From Sporosarcina psychrophila (lineage in GTDB: Bacteria; Bacillota; Bacilli; Bacillales_A; Planococcaceae): a stretch of 36,027 nt of DNA. The stretch spans positions 1-36,027 of the forward strand of contig DYWT01000283.1 in NCBI GenBank assembly GCA_020742515.1, read 5' to 3'. The position numbers and the translations under genes are program-made. Positions 16,713-24,030 of the stretch are shown one piece after another (position 1 is the first letter of the stretch; the number at the start of each line of letters is the position of its first letter). Below the pieces are notes generated by a model. That model saw only the letters and a program-made list of their open reading frames with translations. It had not been told where the DNA came from and ran no database searches.

Positions 16713-18098
16713 TTGAAAAGAACTATTAAATCGCTCGTACTACTATTCTCCATAGTAGTTGTCTTGTTTCCATTTGCCCTGTCCGCGTCAGCAGAACCGC
16801 TCGATGAAGTAAGACAATTGGTACGAGACTATTATGTTGACGATGTGCCGGAAACGATACTATCCAAGGGTTCGATTAAGGATATTACAAAGAATCTGGA
16901 TCCCCATTCCGTCTATATGACAGCGAGGGAATACCAAGGTTTTATGAATGGTATTGAGCAAAAAATTGTTGGAATTGGCGTTGTGCTTGAAGAGGACTTG
17001 AAAGGTATCAAAGTCATTTCAGTTATCCCAAATGGACCTGCGGCTCGCGGGGATGTACAAACGGGTGATGTGATTACACATGTAAATGGTCAAAGCATTG
17101 TCGGCAAGTCGATTCAGGTCGCGATTTCGTTAATTAGCGGGGAAGAAAAAACGGAGGTTACATTGACAATCAATCGAGTGGGTCAAATCGCCCCTATCGA
17201 AAAAAAACTGCCGCGGGAAGAGATTATTCTTCCGAATATTGAAGCTGAAATGCTTGGTGGCAACATTGCCTATATTCGTCTGAACAGTTTTGCGACGGAA
17301 TCCTCTAAAGAGATGAATAAAGCAATTCAATCTTTAAGTGGGGCCGACGGATGGATTGTTGATCTGCGCAATAATGGCGGTGGTTTCATTACAGCTGCAC
17401 AAGACATTGCAGGATTTTTCCCCAATACACCCAATGCGTTTCAATTGAGGGAAAAGAACAGCAAGCCGATGACTTATCCGTCAACCATTCAACCTAGAAA
17501 GTTTAACGGACCGACACATGTTTTGATTAATGAATACAGTGCAAGTGCTTCAGAGATGGTTTCTGCGACAGTGAAGGAGCAAAAAGCGGCTACGTTATAC
17601 GGTCAAACTAGCTACGGTAAAGGCACGATGCAAGCGATGTATGGATTCGATGACGGCAGTGTGTTGAAGATGACAACTGCAAGATTTTATTCGCCGGGCG
17701 GTCAACCTGTGGACGAAGTTGGTGTTAAGCCAGATGTACTAACGAAAAAAGAGGCCGAGCTCGAAGTGTCCCATCATGATCAACTGCTCATCAAATTGAA
17801 GGGATATAAACAGCTTCCTCAACTCGTAAATGTTCCGGTCAACAAAAAGTTTACGGTAGAAATGAACACAAAAATGAATTGGAAGAATATCGATCAAGCA
17901 GCGATTCAGCTTATCGAATTGGGTGGAAGAGAAGTCGAAGTAGGAGTTGAGGTGGCTAACGACAAAACAATAACGGTCGTTCCTAATAATACTTTACAGA
18001 CAGGAAAGAAATATGTACTTGTAATTCATCCGCTTTATAAAAATGTGCAAAATAAGCCAATGAAACAAGGCGTGTATCTAGAAGTCTCAGTTAAATAA
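16713..18098 (+). CDS. Secreted S41 C-terminal processing protease with Ig-like tail
   Basis: 461 aa from TTG 16713, ten nt after GAGAGGGTG; GTG 16701 is in frame but sits on the ribosome site itself. A candidate -10, TATAAT, is at 16669-16674. Signal peptide to about ALSASA. A PDZ domain follows (GIGVVLEEDLKGIKVISVIP, GDVITHVNGQSIVG). The S41 catalytic part has the serine in the SASASEM motif near residue 280 and lysine in SYGKGTMQ. After about residue 375 there is a roughly 85-residue SbsA-like Ig domain (FTVEMNTKMNWKNIDQAAIQ), uncommon in CtpA proteases and similar in type to domains of S-layer proteins. It probably trims proteins at the cell wall. Confidence 0.9.
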   Translation: MKRTIKSLVLLFSIVVVLFPFALSASAEPLDEVRQLVRDYYVDDVPETILSKGSIKDITKNLDPHSVYMTAREYQGFMNGIEQKIVGIGVVLEEDLKGIKVISVIPNGPAARGDVQTGDVITHVNGQSIVGKSIQVAISLISGEEKTEVTLTINRVGQIAPIEKKLPREEIILPNIEAEMLGGNIAYIRLNSFATESSKEMNKAIQSLSGADGWIVDLRNNGGGFITAAQDIAGFFPNTPNAFQLREKNSKPMTYPSTIQPRKFNGPTHVLINEYSASASEMVSATVKEQKAATLYGQTSYGKGTMQAMYGFDDGSVLKMTTARFYSPGGQPVDEVGVKPDVLTKKEAELEVSHHDQLLIKLKGYKQLPQLVNVPVNKKFTVEMNTKMNWKNIDQAAIQLIELGGREVEVGVEVANDKTITVVPNNTLQTGKKYVLVIHPLYKNVQNKPMKQGVYLEVSVK

Positions 18099-18100
18099 GT

Positions 18101-18160
18101 AAGCACCGGGTTTTCATCAGCCTACGAGCATGTTGAGTCGGATGGAACCTGGTGCTTTTT
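18101..18160 (+). terminator. Terminator of the S41 protease gene
   Basis: AAGCACCGGGTT at 18101-18112 pairs with AACCTGGTGCTT at 18146-18157 (one G-T), followed by TTT. Confidence 0.85.
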
Positions 18161-18166
18161 GTGTGC

Positions 18167-18188
18167 AAAAAAAAGCCCCTAAAAGGGC
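18167..18188 (-). terminator. Terminator of sda
   Basis: On the minus strand GCCCTTTTAGGGGC is followed by eight T's. The sda stop lies about 10 bp before it. Confidence 0.8.
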
Positions 18189-18198
18189 GTCTGCAGGA

Positions 18199-18339
18199 TC
18201 ATGAAGAAAGTTGTACTTCAACCTGTAAAGATCGACGGCGGATTTCTGCTTCTAGCAACTGAATGAAGTGAGGGCATAGTTTGATGTCTTTTGCTTTGAA
18301 ATAGGATTCAATCAACAAGTCATCAGAGAGTTTGCTCAT
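18199..18339 (-). CDS. sda: Sporulation checkpoint inhibitor Sda
   Basis: 46 aa, too short for usual gene calling. The N-terminus [16 protein letters not shown] and the segment [13 protein letters not shown] match B. subtilis Sda (about 46 aa) nearly residue for residue in the helical hairpin. Sda binds the histidine kinases KinA and KinB and blocks phosphorelay entry into sporulation when replication is disturbed or has just initiated. The ribosome site AGGAGGTG is about ten nt before the ATG, and the gene has its own terminator. Upstream lies a cluster of DnaA boxes, as in B. subtilis, where DnaA controls sda transcription. Confidence 0.95.
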   Translation of the reverse strand: MSKLSDDLLIESYFKAKDIKLCPHFIQLLEAEIRRRSLQVEVQLSS

Positions 18340-18462
18340 TTTGAATTTCACCTCCTATATTATAGATATGTGTACTAAATTGAAATGTGTTTGCATAGAA
18401 TGGTACGAGTCAAGGGTATATTACTAATCTACCAAAGTTTAGGACTAAGAACAACCGTTCCG

Positions 18463-18561
18463 TTATCCACAGATAAAGGTGGATAAGCTGTGGTTAACAT
18501 GTTCCCAAAGGGTGGGAAAGTATAGAGAGTGGTAGGTATAACGTTAGTAACCTTATCCACA
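18463..18561. promoter_or_regulatory. DnaA-box cluster upstream of sda
   Basis: Perfect TTATCCACA at 18463-18471 and 18553-18561 (plus strand); TTATCCACC on the minus strand at 18486-18478; TTAACCACA on the minus strand at 18497-18489. Four boxes lie within 100 bp, starting 124 bp upstream of the sda ATG. Confidence 0.85.
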
Positions 18562-18640
18562 GATATTGAAAAGGCGAATTTTGTCGAAACATTCTTTTTG
18601 TTTTTTATGTGGTTTCGATGAGGGGTGCAACGTTCAGCAT

Positions 18641-18718
18641 TTGATGGGTGACTGTCACCAAGTGAATTCTAAAACAAACAGAACAAACATGAATTTTTGT
18701 GCAATTTGTACAATACGT
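18641..18718. repeat. Palindrome copy 6 of 12 with right tail (core 18647-18659)
   Basis: Core GGTGACTGTCACC with decayed outer arms. The roughly 45-bp right tail (AATTCTAAAACAAACAGAAC and following) is shared with copies 7 and 12, although the small CAAAC...GTTTG stem of that tail is broken here. Confidence 0.8.
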
Positions 18719-18734
18719 TGTTTATCAATATAAG
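18706..18734 (+). promoter_or_regulatory. Candidate sigma-A promoter upstream of an orphan terminator
   Basis: TTGTAC at 18706-18711, an exact 17-bp spacer and TATAAG at 18729-18734. It would start RNA about 10 bp before the hairpin at 18752. It could drive the yjiH-type gene through an attenuator, or a very short RNA. Confidence 0.4.
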
Positions 18735-18751
18735 TCTTTCCTGATAAATGG

Positions 18752-18788
18752 AATCCCGCGGTCATTTTATGTGACGCAAGGGATTTTT
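18752..18788 (+). terminator. Orphan intrinsic terminator, possible attenuator
   Basis: AATCCC at 18752-18757 pairs with GGGATT at 18780-18785, with inner GTCA/TGAC, followed by eight T's. The S41 gene upstream already has its own terminator, so this one ends a separate plus-strand RNA. The yjiH-type gene starts 115 bp later. Confidence 0.75.
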
Positions 18789-18904
18789 TTTCGTATATTG
18801 CTGGAAATGTGATGCTTTAAGAATATAAGGGGAGTGTTGAAGAATAGATTGGAGTAATTATGATGTTTTGTACAAGAAAAATATTTTACAAAGGGGGAAG
18901 TGGA

Positions 18905-20224
18905 GTGCAACAAGTGGGGGAAAAGGGAAAACCACGTTCAAACTTAGGCATGTGGAAGTTTTTTGTCTTTAGTTTTATCGGAGCTTTTATGTTTTTCGTT
19001 CCTGTCACAATAGGTGATAAAAGCTCAATTATGTTGGATCATATCGTGTCATGGATTCAAACAAATGTGAGTGGAGTGTTGCCGTATTATGCGTTAATTG
19101 TTATTTTGGCAGGGGCTTTGTATCCGTTTATTTCGGGGACGTGGAAAAAGTCGAAGGTGAATCTTGTGTTTTCAATCTTCAAAGTGATTGGGCTTGTGGT
19201 CGGCGTTTTGCTTATATTCAATATTGGACCTGCTTGGCTATTTGATGCGGATATGGGTCCGTTTTTATTGAACAAATTAGTCATCCCAGTGGGCTTGCTC
19301 GTCCCGATTGGAGCTGTATTTCTCGCGTTGCTTGTAGGCTATGGCTTGCTTGAATTTATTGGTGTGTTGTTACAACCTGTTATGCGCCCCATCTGGAGGA
19401 CTCCCGGTCGTTCTGCAATTGATGCTGTAGCGTCATTTGTAGGTTCCTATTCGTTGGGCCTGTTGATAACAAATCGTGTATATAAAGAAGGGAAGTATAC
19501 AGCACGCGAGGCGGCAATTATTGCGACGGGGTTTTCAACAGTATCTGCAACATTTATGGTCGTCGTGGCAAAAACGTTGGATTTAATGTCAATTTGGAAT
19601 CTTTACTTTTGGACTACATTAGTTGTGACATTCTTAGTGACAGCGATTACGGTTCACCTGTGGCCCTTACGTTCAATAAAAAATGATTATTATGAAGGTG
19701 CGACACCACAGCCTGAGGTGAAACCGGTAGGAAATCGTTTTGCAGTTGCTTGGAAAGAGGCTTCGGCAACGGTAGCGAATGTCCCTTCATTTACACAGAA
19801 TATATGGACTAACTTTCGGGATGGATGTCTGATGGTTATGGCTATTTTACCTTCCATTCTTTCCATCGGGCTGTTAGGCCTTGTTTTGGCCGAGTTTACA
19901 CCCGTATTCGATTGGATAGGCTACATATTCTATCCTTTCACGGCGGCTCTTCAATTACCAGAACCGATGCTTGTCGCGAAAGCAAGTGCCCTTGGTATCG
20001 CAGAAATGTTTTTACCGGCATTACTCGTTGTACAGTCAACGCTCATAGTAAAGTTCGTGATTGCTGTCGTTTCTGTATCGTCCATCATCTTCTTTTCGGC
20101 AGTTGTTCCTTGTATCGTCTCTACTGAAATTCCGATCACAATTCCACAACTCCTTGTCATTTGGGTTCAACGCGTCATCCTGACATTATTGATTGTAACG
20201 CCGATTGCCTATTTGCTTTTGTGA
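18905..20224 (+). CDS. YjiH-type membrane protein with nucleoside-recognition (Gate) domains
   Basis: 439 aa from GTG 18905 (AAGGGGG seven nt upstream); the longer frame from 18860 has no ribosome site. About ten to eleven hydrophobic segments. RSAIDAVASFVGSYSLGLLI near residue 180, the YTAREAAIIATGFSTVSATFM segment and the SALGIAEMFLPALLV segment are characteristic of YjiH proteins carrying two nucleoside-recognition/Gate modules, related to spore maturation proteins A and B. The substrate is unknown; nucleosides are a guess from the domain name only. It stands alone with a possible attenuator in front. Confidence 0.85.
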   Translation: MQQVGEKGKPRSNLGMWKFFVFSFIGAFMFFVPVTIGDKSSIMLDHIVSWIQTNVSGVLPYYALIVILAGALYPFISGTWKKSKVNLVFSIFKVIGLVVGVLLIFNIGPAWLFDADMGPFLLNKLVIPVGLLVPIGAVFLALLVGYGLLEFIGVLLQPVMRPIWRTPGRSAIDAVASFVGSYSLGLLITNRVYKEGKYTAREAAIIATGFSTVSATFMVVVAKTLDLMSIWNLYFWTTLVVTFLVTAITVHLWPLRSIKNDYYEGATPQPEVKPVGNRFAVAWKEASATVANVPSFTQNIWTNFRDGCLMVMAILPSILSIGLLGLVLAEFTPVFDWIGYIFYPFTAALQLPEPMLVAKASALGIAEMFLPALLVVQSTLIVKFVIAVVSVSSIIFFSAVVPCIVSTEIPITIPQLLVIWVQRVILTLLIVTPIAYLLL

Positions 20225-20269
20225 TGGTGAAAAAAGATTGATGAATGATAAAAATGGAGGAGAAATGGA

Positions 20270-21031
20270 TTGCATTGCATAAATTGTGGACATAAGCAAA
20301 ATGCAGGTAGGTTTTGTGCAGTATGCGGAACGGCGATGGGTGATCAGCAAATCGAGATGGAGCAAACAAGAAGTAGGGCGATTGCAAAATCTGAGGCGCC
20401 GCCGAATGAATTTATAGAAAAGGTGAAAGGGACATCTAAAATGTATGGGAGCTACTTCCTGAACTATTTGAGGCGTCCTTCTGAAGCATTAAAGCATGGT
20501 GAAAAAGAATTTGTGAATGGTCTTGTTACTATTGTAATCCTAGGATTACTCGTAGGTCTTGCATTCTTTTCGGTCATGACATCAATCGGTTCCTCGTATG
20601 GATTATCCTTTTTTTCAACGATGAGTAACTCACTATTACTTATTCTGTTCATCACAGCGTTAGTCATAGGATCATTATTCCTTACGACCAAATTCCTTGG
20701 ACCCGACCAAACATTTAAAAATATCATCGGTTTTTATGGCACACACCTTATTCCTTCTACATTCCTCATAGTGATTGCTTTAGTATTAATCTTATTAAAA
20801 GCCTACGTTTTCGGGAATTTATTGCTGTCATTCGCACTTATATTTGCATTTTTCATTGTACCGCTATACATACTAATAAAACTGTTGCAACAAGAGGAAT
20901 CGGCACTTGATCCGTTATACTGTGTCATCGTCTATATTGTGATTTTTGGGATTGCTTTTTCCATCTTTCTTAGTGTAGTAGGGGATACCATAATGGGTGA
21001 TGTGATAAGCCGATCAAATTTATTTTTGTAA
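20270..21031 (+). CDS. Zinc-ribbon membrane protein
   Basis: 253 aa from TTG 20270, nine nt after GGAGGAG; the ATG at 20265 is in another frame and stops after five codons. The N-terminus is a zinc ribbon with two CxxC pairs (CINCG and FCAVCG, residues 3-19). A charged linker and an amphipathic segment (YGSYFLNYLRRPSEALKHGE) follow, then about five membrane helices. This layout resembles Bacillus zinc-ribbon/Yip1-like membrane proteins of unknown function. It starts 45 bp after the yjiH-type gene and may be cotranscribed with it. Confidence 0.78.
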   Translation: MHCINCGHKQNAGRFCAVCGTAMGDQQIEMEQTRSRAIAKSEAPPNEFIEKVKGTSKMYGSYFLNYLRRPSEALKHGEKEFVNGLVTIVILGLLVGLAFFSVMTSIGSSYGLSFFSTMSNSLLLILFITALVIGSLFLTTKFLGPDQTFKNIIGFYGTHLIPSTFLIVIALVLILLKAYVFGNLLLSFALIFAFFIVPLYILIKLLQQEESALDPLYCVIVYIVIFGIAFSIFLSVVGDTIMGDVISRSNLFL

Positions 21032-21045
21032 ATGTAGAAATGACG

Positions 21046-21077
21046 AAGGGAGCACCTCGGCTGAGAAGTGCTCCCTT
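21046..21077. terminator. Convergent terminator hairpin
   Basis: AAGGGAGCAC at 21046-21055 and GTGCTCCCTT at 21068-21077, a perfect 10-bp stem with an inner CTC/GAG pairing. It separates the zinc-ribbon gene (plus) from the propeptide gene (minus). T tracts are weak on both sides. Confidence 0.75.
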
Positions 21078-21085
21078 TGTGTTGC

Positions 21086-21220
21086 TTATTTTAGGTGGTC
21101 GACTGTGATGCTTGATGTTTTTGTTAATTTAGGTAACAAATCTTTAGATGCATGGGCTTCATTACCTGCTACTCCGCCTAAAAGTATTACAAGTAATAGA
21201 ACAGATAAAAATTTCTTCAT
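21086..21220 (-). CDS. Secreted signalling propeptide of the RRNPP pair (NprX/Phr-like)
   Basis: 44 aa. The ATG overlaps the receptor stop codon by one base (TAATG), and the ribosome site GGGAGG lies inside the receptor gene, so translation is coupled. Residues 1-24 (MKKFLSVLLLVILLGGVAGN, then EAHA) form a signal peptide with an Ala-x-Ala-type cleavage site. The exported remainder would be SKDLLPKLTKTSSITVDHLK, 20 residues, from which a 5-8 residue pheromone could be cut, as for NprX, PapR and Phr. Which residues form the mature peptide cannot be decided here. No family match is recalled; the call rests on size, signal peptide and overlap with an HTH-TPR receptor. Confidence 0.8.
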   Translation of the reverse strand: MKKFLSVLLLVILLGGVAGNEAHASKDLLPKLTKTSSITVDHLK

Positions 21221-22515
21221 TATAAATCCTCCCATTTTTTAATTTTTCTATAAATATAACCATATCTATTTGCTTCTTGGTAATAAATAGATGATAGTTT
21301 ATATTTCCTATTATGGTAGTGCCATTCTGCCAGAGCTATGGAGTATTTGTGGACATACTGATAGTCCTGTATTGATTTAAAGTAATCAATCGCTTGTTCT
21401 GTAATTTTTTCAGATAAACCTTGTTCACTATTGAGTGATTTAAAGATACTGAAATGATGGTAATAAGATGTCAGGTTCTTATCTTTTAATTGTAAAAATA
21501 ATGAGATGCCTTCATCACACCAATAATTAACAAGTTTTTTATTATTCATTTTTGAATACTCTATTATTAAGCAATGGATGGAAATGAGTGGACCATCCTC
21601 GTTAGTTATATACTGGATGCTTAGTTTATAGTACCGAATAGCTTCTTCTTTATTACCCATTATACTAGAGAGCGATCCCAAGTTGTGGTAAACAATTCTT
21701 TTTTCATGGTCTAAGTTAAACTCATCACAGATTTGCATTGCTTTTAAATAAGATTCATAGGCTTCTGGAAACTGTTCACTTTTCTTATGTGTAATTCCAA
21801 TCAGTATGTAACAATCTAATACTCTTTGCATTAAAAAGTTTTCCCGGAAATAGTCAAGTGCGTTTCTAATATATTCAATGGAGGTAAAAATACGACTATC
21901 CGCTGTATATAGAATCCCTATCATATAATTCAATTCTGCTTTTTCCCAATCACCTAATAAAACATCATCAACTAATAATAACACATCTTCTAAATATTCA
22001 ATCGATTTTTTCCGATTTTCTGTCGCATAGTAATAGATTACTTTATTTATTTTATATAAATACATTTGACGAGAATCAAAGTCTTCACTTAATACTTGCA
22101 AGTCTTCAATTTCTTTTTTCCGTTCATCTAAATTCATGCTTAAAATAATCCGTAACCTTAATACGATTAAAAGGTACGTGTAATAGAGCGATTGATTTTC
22201 AAATAAGGGACTATGCTGTTCCAGATGATTTAGTTTTTGTTTGGTGAAGTTATCATCACGATTTGTGATCACTTCTCTGTAAGTATCATTTAACAATTTC
22301 TCGAAATCATTTTCCGTTTGCAGATCACTTTTTTGTAACTTCGTTGGATCAATACCTAAACGGTTAAATAATAAGCTGACGATGTCTTCACTTGGTAAAA
22401 TTAAGTTCCTTTCAATTTTGGATAGGTAAGAAGGCGTGCAAATTCCTTTTGCCAATACCAATTGTTTCATTTCTTGTCTAATTCGTTCTGCCTTAATTAA
22501 ATGACCAACTTTCAT
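21220..22515 (-). CDS. RRNPP-type HTH-TPR peptide receptor/regulator (NprR-like)
   Basis: 431 aa from ATG 22515 (AGAGG nine nt upstream); the frame is open to 22557, but the earlier starts add residues before the helix-turn-helix and lack a ribosome site. Residues about 1-60 are an XRE-type DNA-binding domain of the kind opening NprR/PlcR/Rgg-like proteins (LAKGICTPSYLSKIERN). From about residue 90 to the end the protein is all helical with TPR-like repeats (YLEDVLLLVDDVLLGDWEKA, FPEAYESYLKAMQICDEFNL, NKEEAIRYYKLSIQYI). The length is close to NprR. The family binds short re-imported peptides in the TPR groove to switch DNA binding or partner binding. The propeptide gene overlaps its 3' end, and two small ORFs diverge from its promoter region. 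Confidence 0.9.
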   Translation of the reverse strand: MKVGHLIKAERIRQEMKQLVLAKGICTPSYLSKIERNLILPSEDIVSLLFNRLGIDPTKLQKSDLQTENDFEKLLNDTYREVITNRDDNFTKQKLNHLEQHSPLFENQSLYYTYLLIVLRLRIILSMNLDERKKEIEDLQVLSEDFDSRQMYLYKINKVIYYYATENRKKSIEYLEDVLLLVDDVLLGDWEKAELNYMIGILYTADSRIFTSIEYIRNALDYFRENFLMQRVLDCYILIGITHKKSEQFPEAYESYLKAMQICDEFNLDHEKRIVYHNLGSLSSIMGNKEEAIRYYKLSIQYITNEDGPLISIHCLIIEYSKMNNKKLVNYWCDEGISLFLQLKDKNLTSYYHHFSIFKSLNSEQGLSEKITEQAIDYFKSIQDYQYVHKYSIALAEWHYHNRKYKLSSIYYQEANRYGYIYRKIKKWEDL

Positions 22516-22703
22516 TAGCGAATTCCTCTCTTTTATAGCATAGTACATACGGTACATTTATCATACCATTTTAATGTGAGAAATTAATTCTTGAAATGGC
22601 TAAATAATGAATAGTTTAGAAAAAAATGTCCCAACCTAATTGGATATTCCTCTAGCCTTATGAGTGGTATGTTTAGTGTAGCAAGAATAGAGGGGTAGAA
22701 CAT

Positions 22704-22853
22704 ATGCGAATTGAAGACGTTTATTTTAAGGAGCTTAGTAAGGAAACTAAAGGTAGAAAAAAGAAAGAAGATACTTTTGGCTTCAGATGTAAAAAAGTTC
22801 TGAGTCGTGGTTTTGAACTGATTTCCAGTATTTTAAATCGAATGCGTACTTAA
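22704..22853 (+). CDS. Small basic protein of unknown function, 49 aa
   Basis: ATG 22704 is preceded by AGAGGGGT seven nt upstream. The product begins MRIEDVYFKELSKETKGRKK and continues with a Lys/Arg-rich middle, one Cys and an amphipathic C-terminal segment (LSRGFELISSILNRMRT). No signal peptide. It is divergent from the RRNPP receptor across a 188-bp gap and followed 25 bp later by a second small ORF, probably one transcript. Not recognised; it may be a target or effector of the peptide switch. Confidence 0.6.
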   Translation: MRIEDVYFKELSKETKGRKKKEDTFGFRCKKVLSRGFELISSILNRMRT

Positions 22854-22878
22854 CCATTCTTTTGAAGGGAGTGAGATC

Positions 22879-23040
22879 GTGTCCATGGAAATGACAAACG
22901 ACCAATTTGATATTGAACCTAAAGACATAGAAATATATAAAATGAAGATTGAACTAATTGAATTTGTTAATAAGATGAAATCTGAAGGTTTGTTGGAATC
23001 AGTAGAATTCCAAGACATACCGTCAGAGCTTGAAGGGTGA
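22879..23040 (+). CDS. Small acidic protein of unknown function, 53 aa
   Basis: The start is GTG 22879 with AAGGGAG seven nt before; ATG 22885 is the alternative. The product begins VSMEMTNDQFDIEPKDIEIY and ends QDIPSELEG, with a central helix (KMKIELIEFVNKMKSEGLLE). It is acidic, unlike the basic product just upstream. Its last codons and its TGA lie in the first unit of an 18-bp tandem duplication that carries half of the palindrome core, so the C-terminus may have been reset by that repeat. Family not recognised. Confidence 0.6.
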   Translation: MSMEMTNDQFDIEPKDIEIYKMKIELIEFVNKMKSEGLLESVEFQDIPSELEG

Positions 23041-23062
23041 CAGTAGCTTGAAGGGTGACAGT
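23027..23062 (+). repeat. Perfect 18-bp tandem duplication
   Basis: AGCTTGAAGGGTGACAGT occurs twice head to tail (23027-23044 and 23045-23062). The second copy runs on into the complementary palindrome arm TCACCC; the first is a left half only. Confidence 0.95.
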
Positions 23063-23120
23063 CACCCAGTGAATTCTAAAACAAACAAAACAAACGTGAA
23101 TGTTTGATTAGTTTGCATTA
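23045..23120. repeat. Palindrome copy 7 of 12 with right tail (core 23053-23067)
   Basis: GGGTGACAGTCACCC followed by GAATTCTAAAACAAAC and CAAACGTGAATGTTTG, a small second stem (CAAAC/GTTTG). The tail matches copies 6 and 12. It lies about 50 bp beyond the 3' end of the RAYT-type transposase gene. Confidence 0.92.
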
Positions 23121-23149
23121 TAAAAATTTGCTTATAAGAATAGTGTACA

Positions 23150-23198
23150 TAAAAGCAGCATCCGGAACCAGTTAATGATTCAGGGATGTTGCTTTTAT
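23150..23198 (-). terminator. Terminator overlapping the transposase 3' end
   Basis: AAAAGCAGCATCC at 23151-23163 pairs with GGATGTTGCTTTT at 23184-23196 (one G-T). The transposase stop codon (23174-23172) lies in the loop. The minus strand continues TTTTATGTAC. Confidence 0.75.
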
Positions 23199-23777
23199 AT
23201 ATTTTTTTATCTTTTCGTCGTGTTGAAAGTCCTCACAGAATTTTGTGTAGCCTTTATGCGTTTTGTCATAAGGATCTGGGAGGAGAGAGGGCAAAATAGT
23301 GAGATCAAGAAATGGGTAGGGTGATTCAATGTTTCTGTGATATAAGCGAAATGAGCTGTATGGATAGTTTTCCATTCGCTTGACCATGGGTTTCTTGGTC
23401 GCAACTGGATTCTGGTGTATGTATGCACTAACGGAGAGTAAAGCGATGGGATCAGGTACCATACGAGCAAAATAACGGCTTTCATATAGATAGCCGGTGT
23501 AGTTGTATTTTTTTCTGTAATAATTGCTGTACTGTTTATTAATAAGACCCATCACCTTACCTAGCGGAACTTCAGGCGAACGAATTAGTAAGTGGAAATG
23601 ATTATTCATGATGCAATAAGCAATAATTGTGAAAGGATGTTTGGTATTCGCATAGTTGAGGGTGTGGAAAAGTACCGCTATGTCCATTCTGTTGGAAAAG
23701 ATATGCTGCCGGTTATTACCGCGCATTACAACGTGATCAAAGTAATTCGGATCCCACTTGCGATTTATTCTTGCCAT
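23172..23777 (-). CDS. Y1 (IS200-like) transposase, REP-associated RAYT type
   Basis: 201 aa; ATG with AAGGGGG about nine nt upstream. The HUH motif is HFH at residues 60-62 (IMNNHFHLLIRSP). A tyrosine-rich helix (INKQYSNYYRKKYNYTGYLY, residues 79-98) contains the likely catalytic Tyr. RGNNRQHIF near 19-27 and SAYIHQNPVA near residue 130 are hallmarks of the TnpA_REP/RAYT branch rather than classic IS200/IS605 TnpA. Such proteins cut and join single-stranded hairpins and are usually single-copy and domesticated. No IS ends or orfB were found next to it. Copies 7 and 8 of the palindrome family flank it. Confidence 0.9.
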   Translation of the reverse strand: MARINRKWDPNYFDHVVMRGNNRQHIFSNRMDIAVLFHTLNYANTKHPFTIIAYCIMNNHFHLLIRSPEVPLGKVMGLINKQYSNYYRKKYNYTGYLYESRYFARMVPDPIALLSVSAYIHQNPVATKKPMVKRMENYPYSSFRLYHRNIESPYPFLDLTILPSLLPDPYDKTHKGYTKFCEDFQHDEKIKKYIKATSLNH

Positions 23778-24030
23778 TTTGTTTATCCCCCTTATTCTGT
23801 ATGATTGAAATAAATAAACCTCCAGTAATTCACTTCTACTATTCTTCCATCATCTTGTTTCGATCACCATATCCTATCAGCTTTTGAAAGACAATTGTCA
23901 CAAATAACACGCATGACGTGAAACTTAGTTTTGATGTAGGATAAGGGGCTAAATTTGAAATATGACCCTAAAAAGACGATGAAATTAAATTTATTGAAAA
24001 CGCAAGATTACAATTGAAATTCGGAGTAGT

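Noticed and set aside
18463..18561. DnaA-box cluster as the chromosome origin
   Set aside because: No dnaA, dnaN or rpmH gene and no long AT-rich unwinding region next to it; position upstream of sda explains it better.
23172..23777. A complete IS200/IS605 element
   Set aside because: No orfB, no subterminal IS ends found, and the protein is of the RAYT branch.
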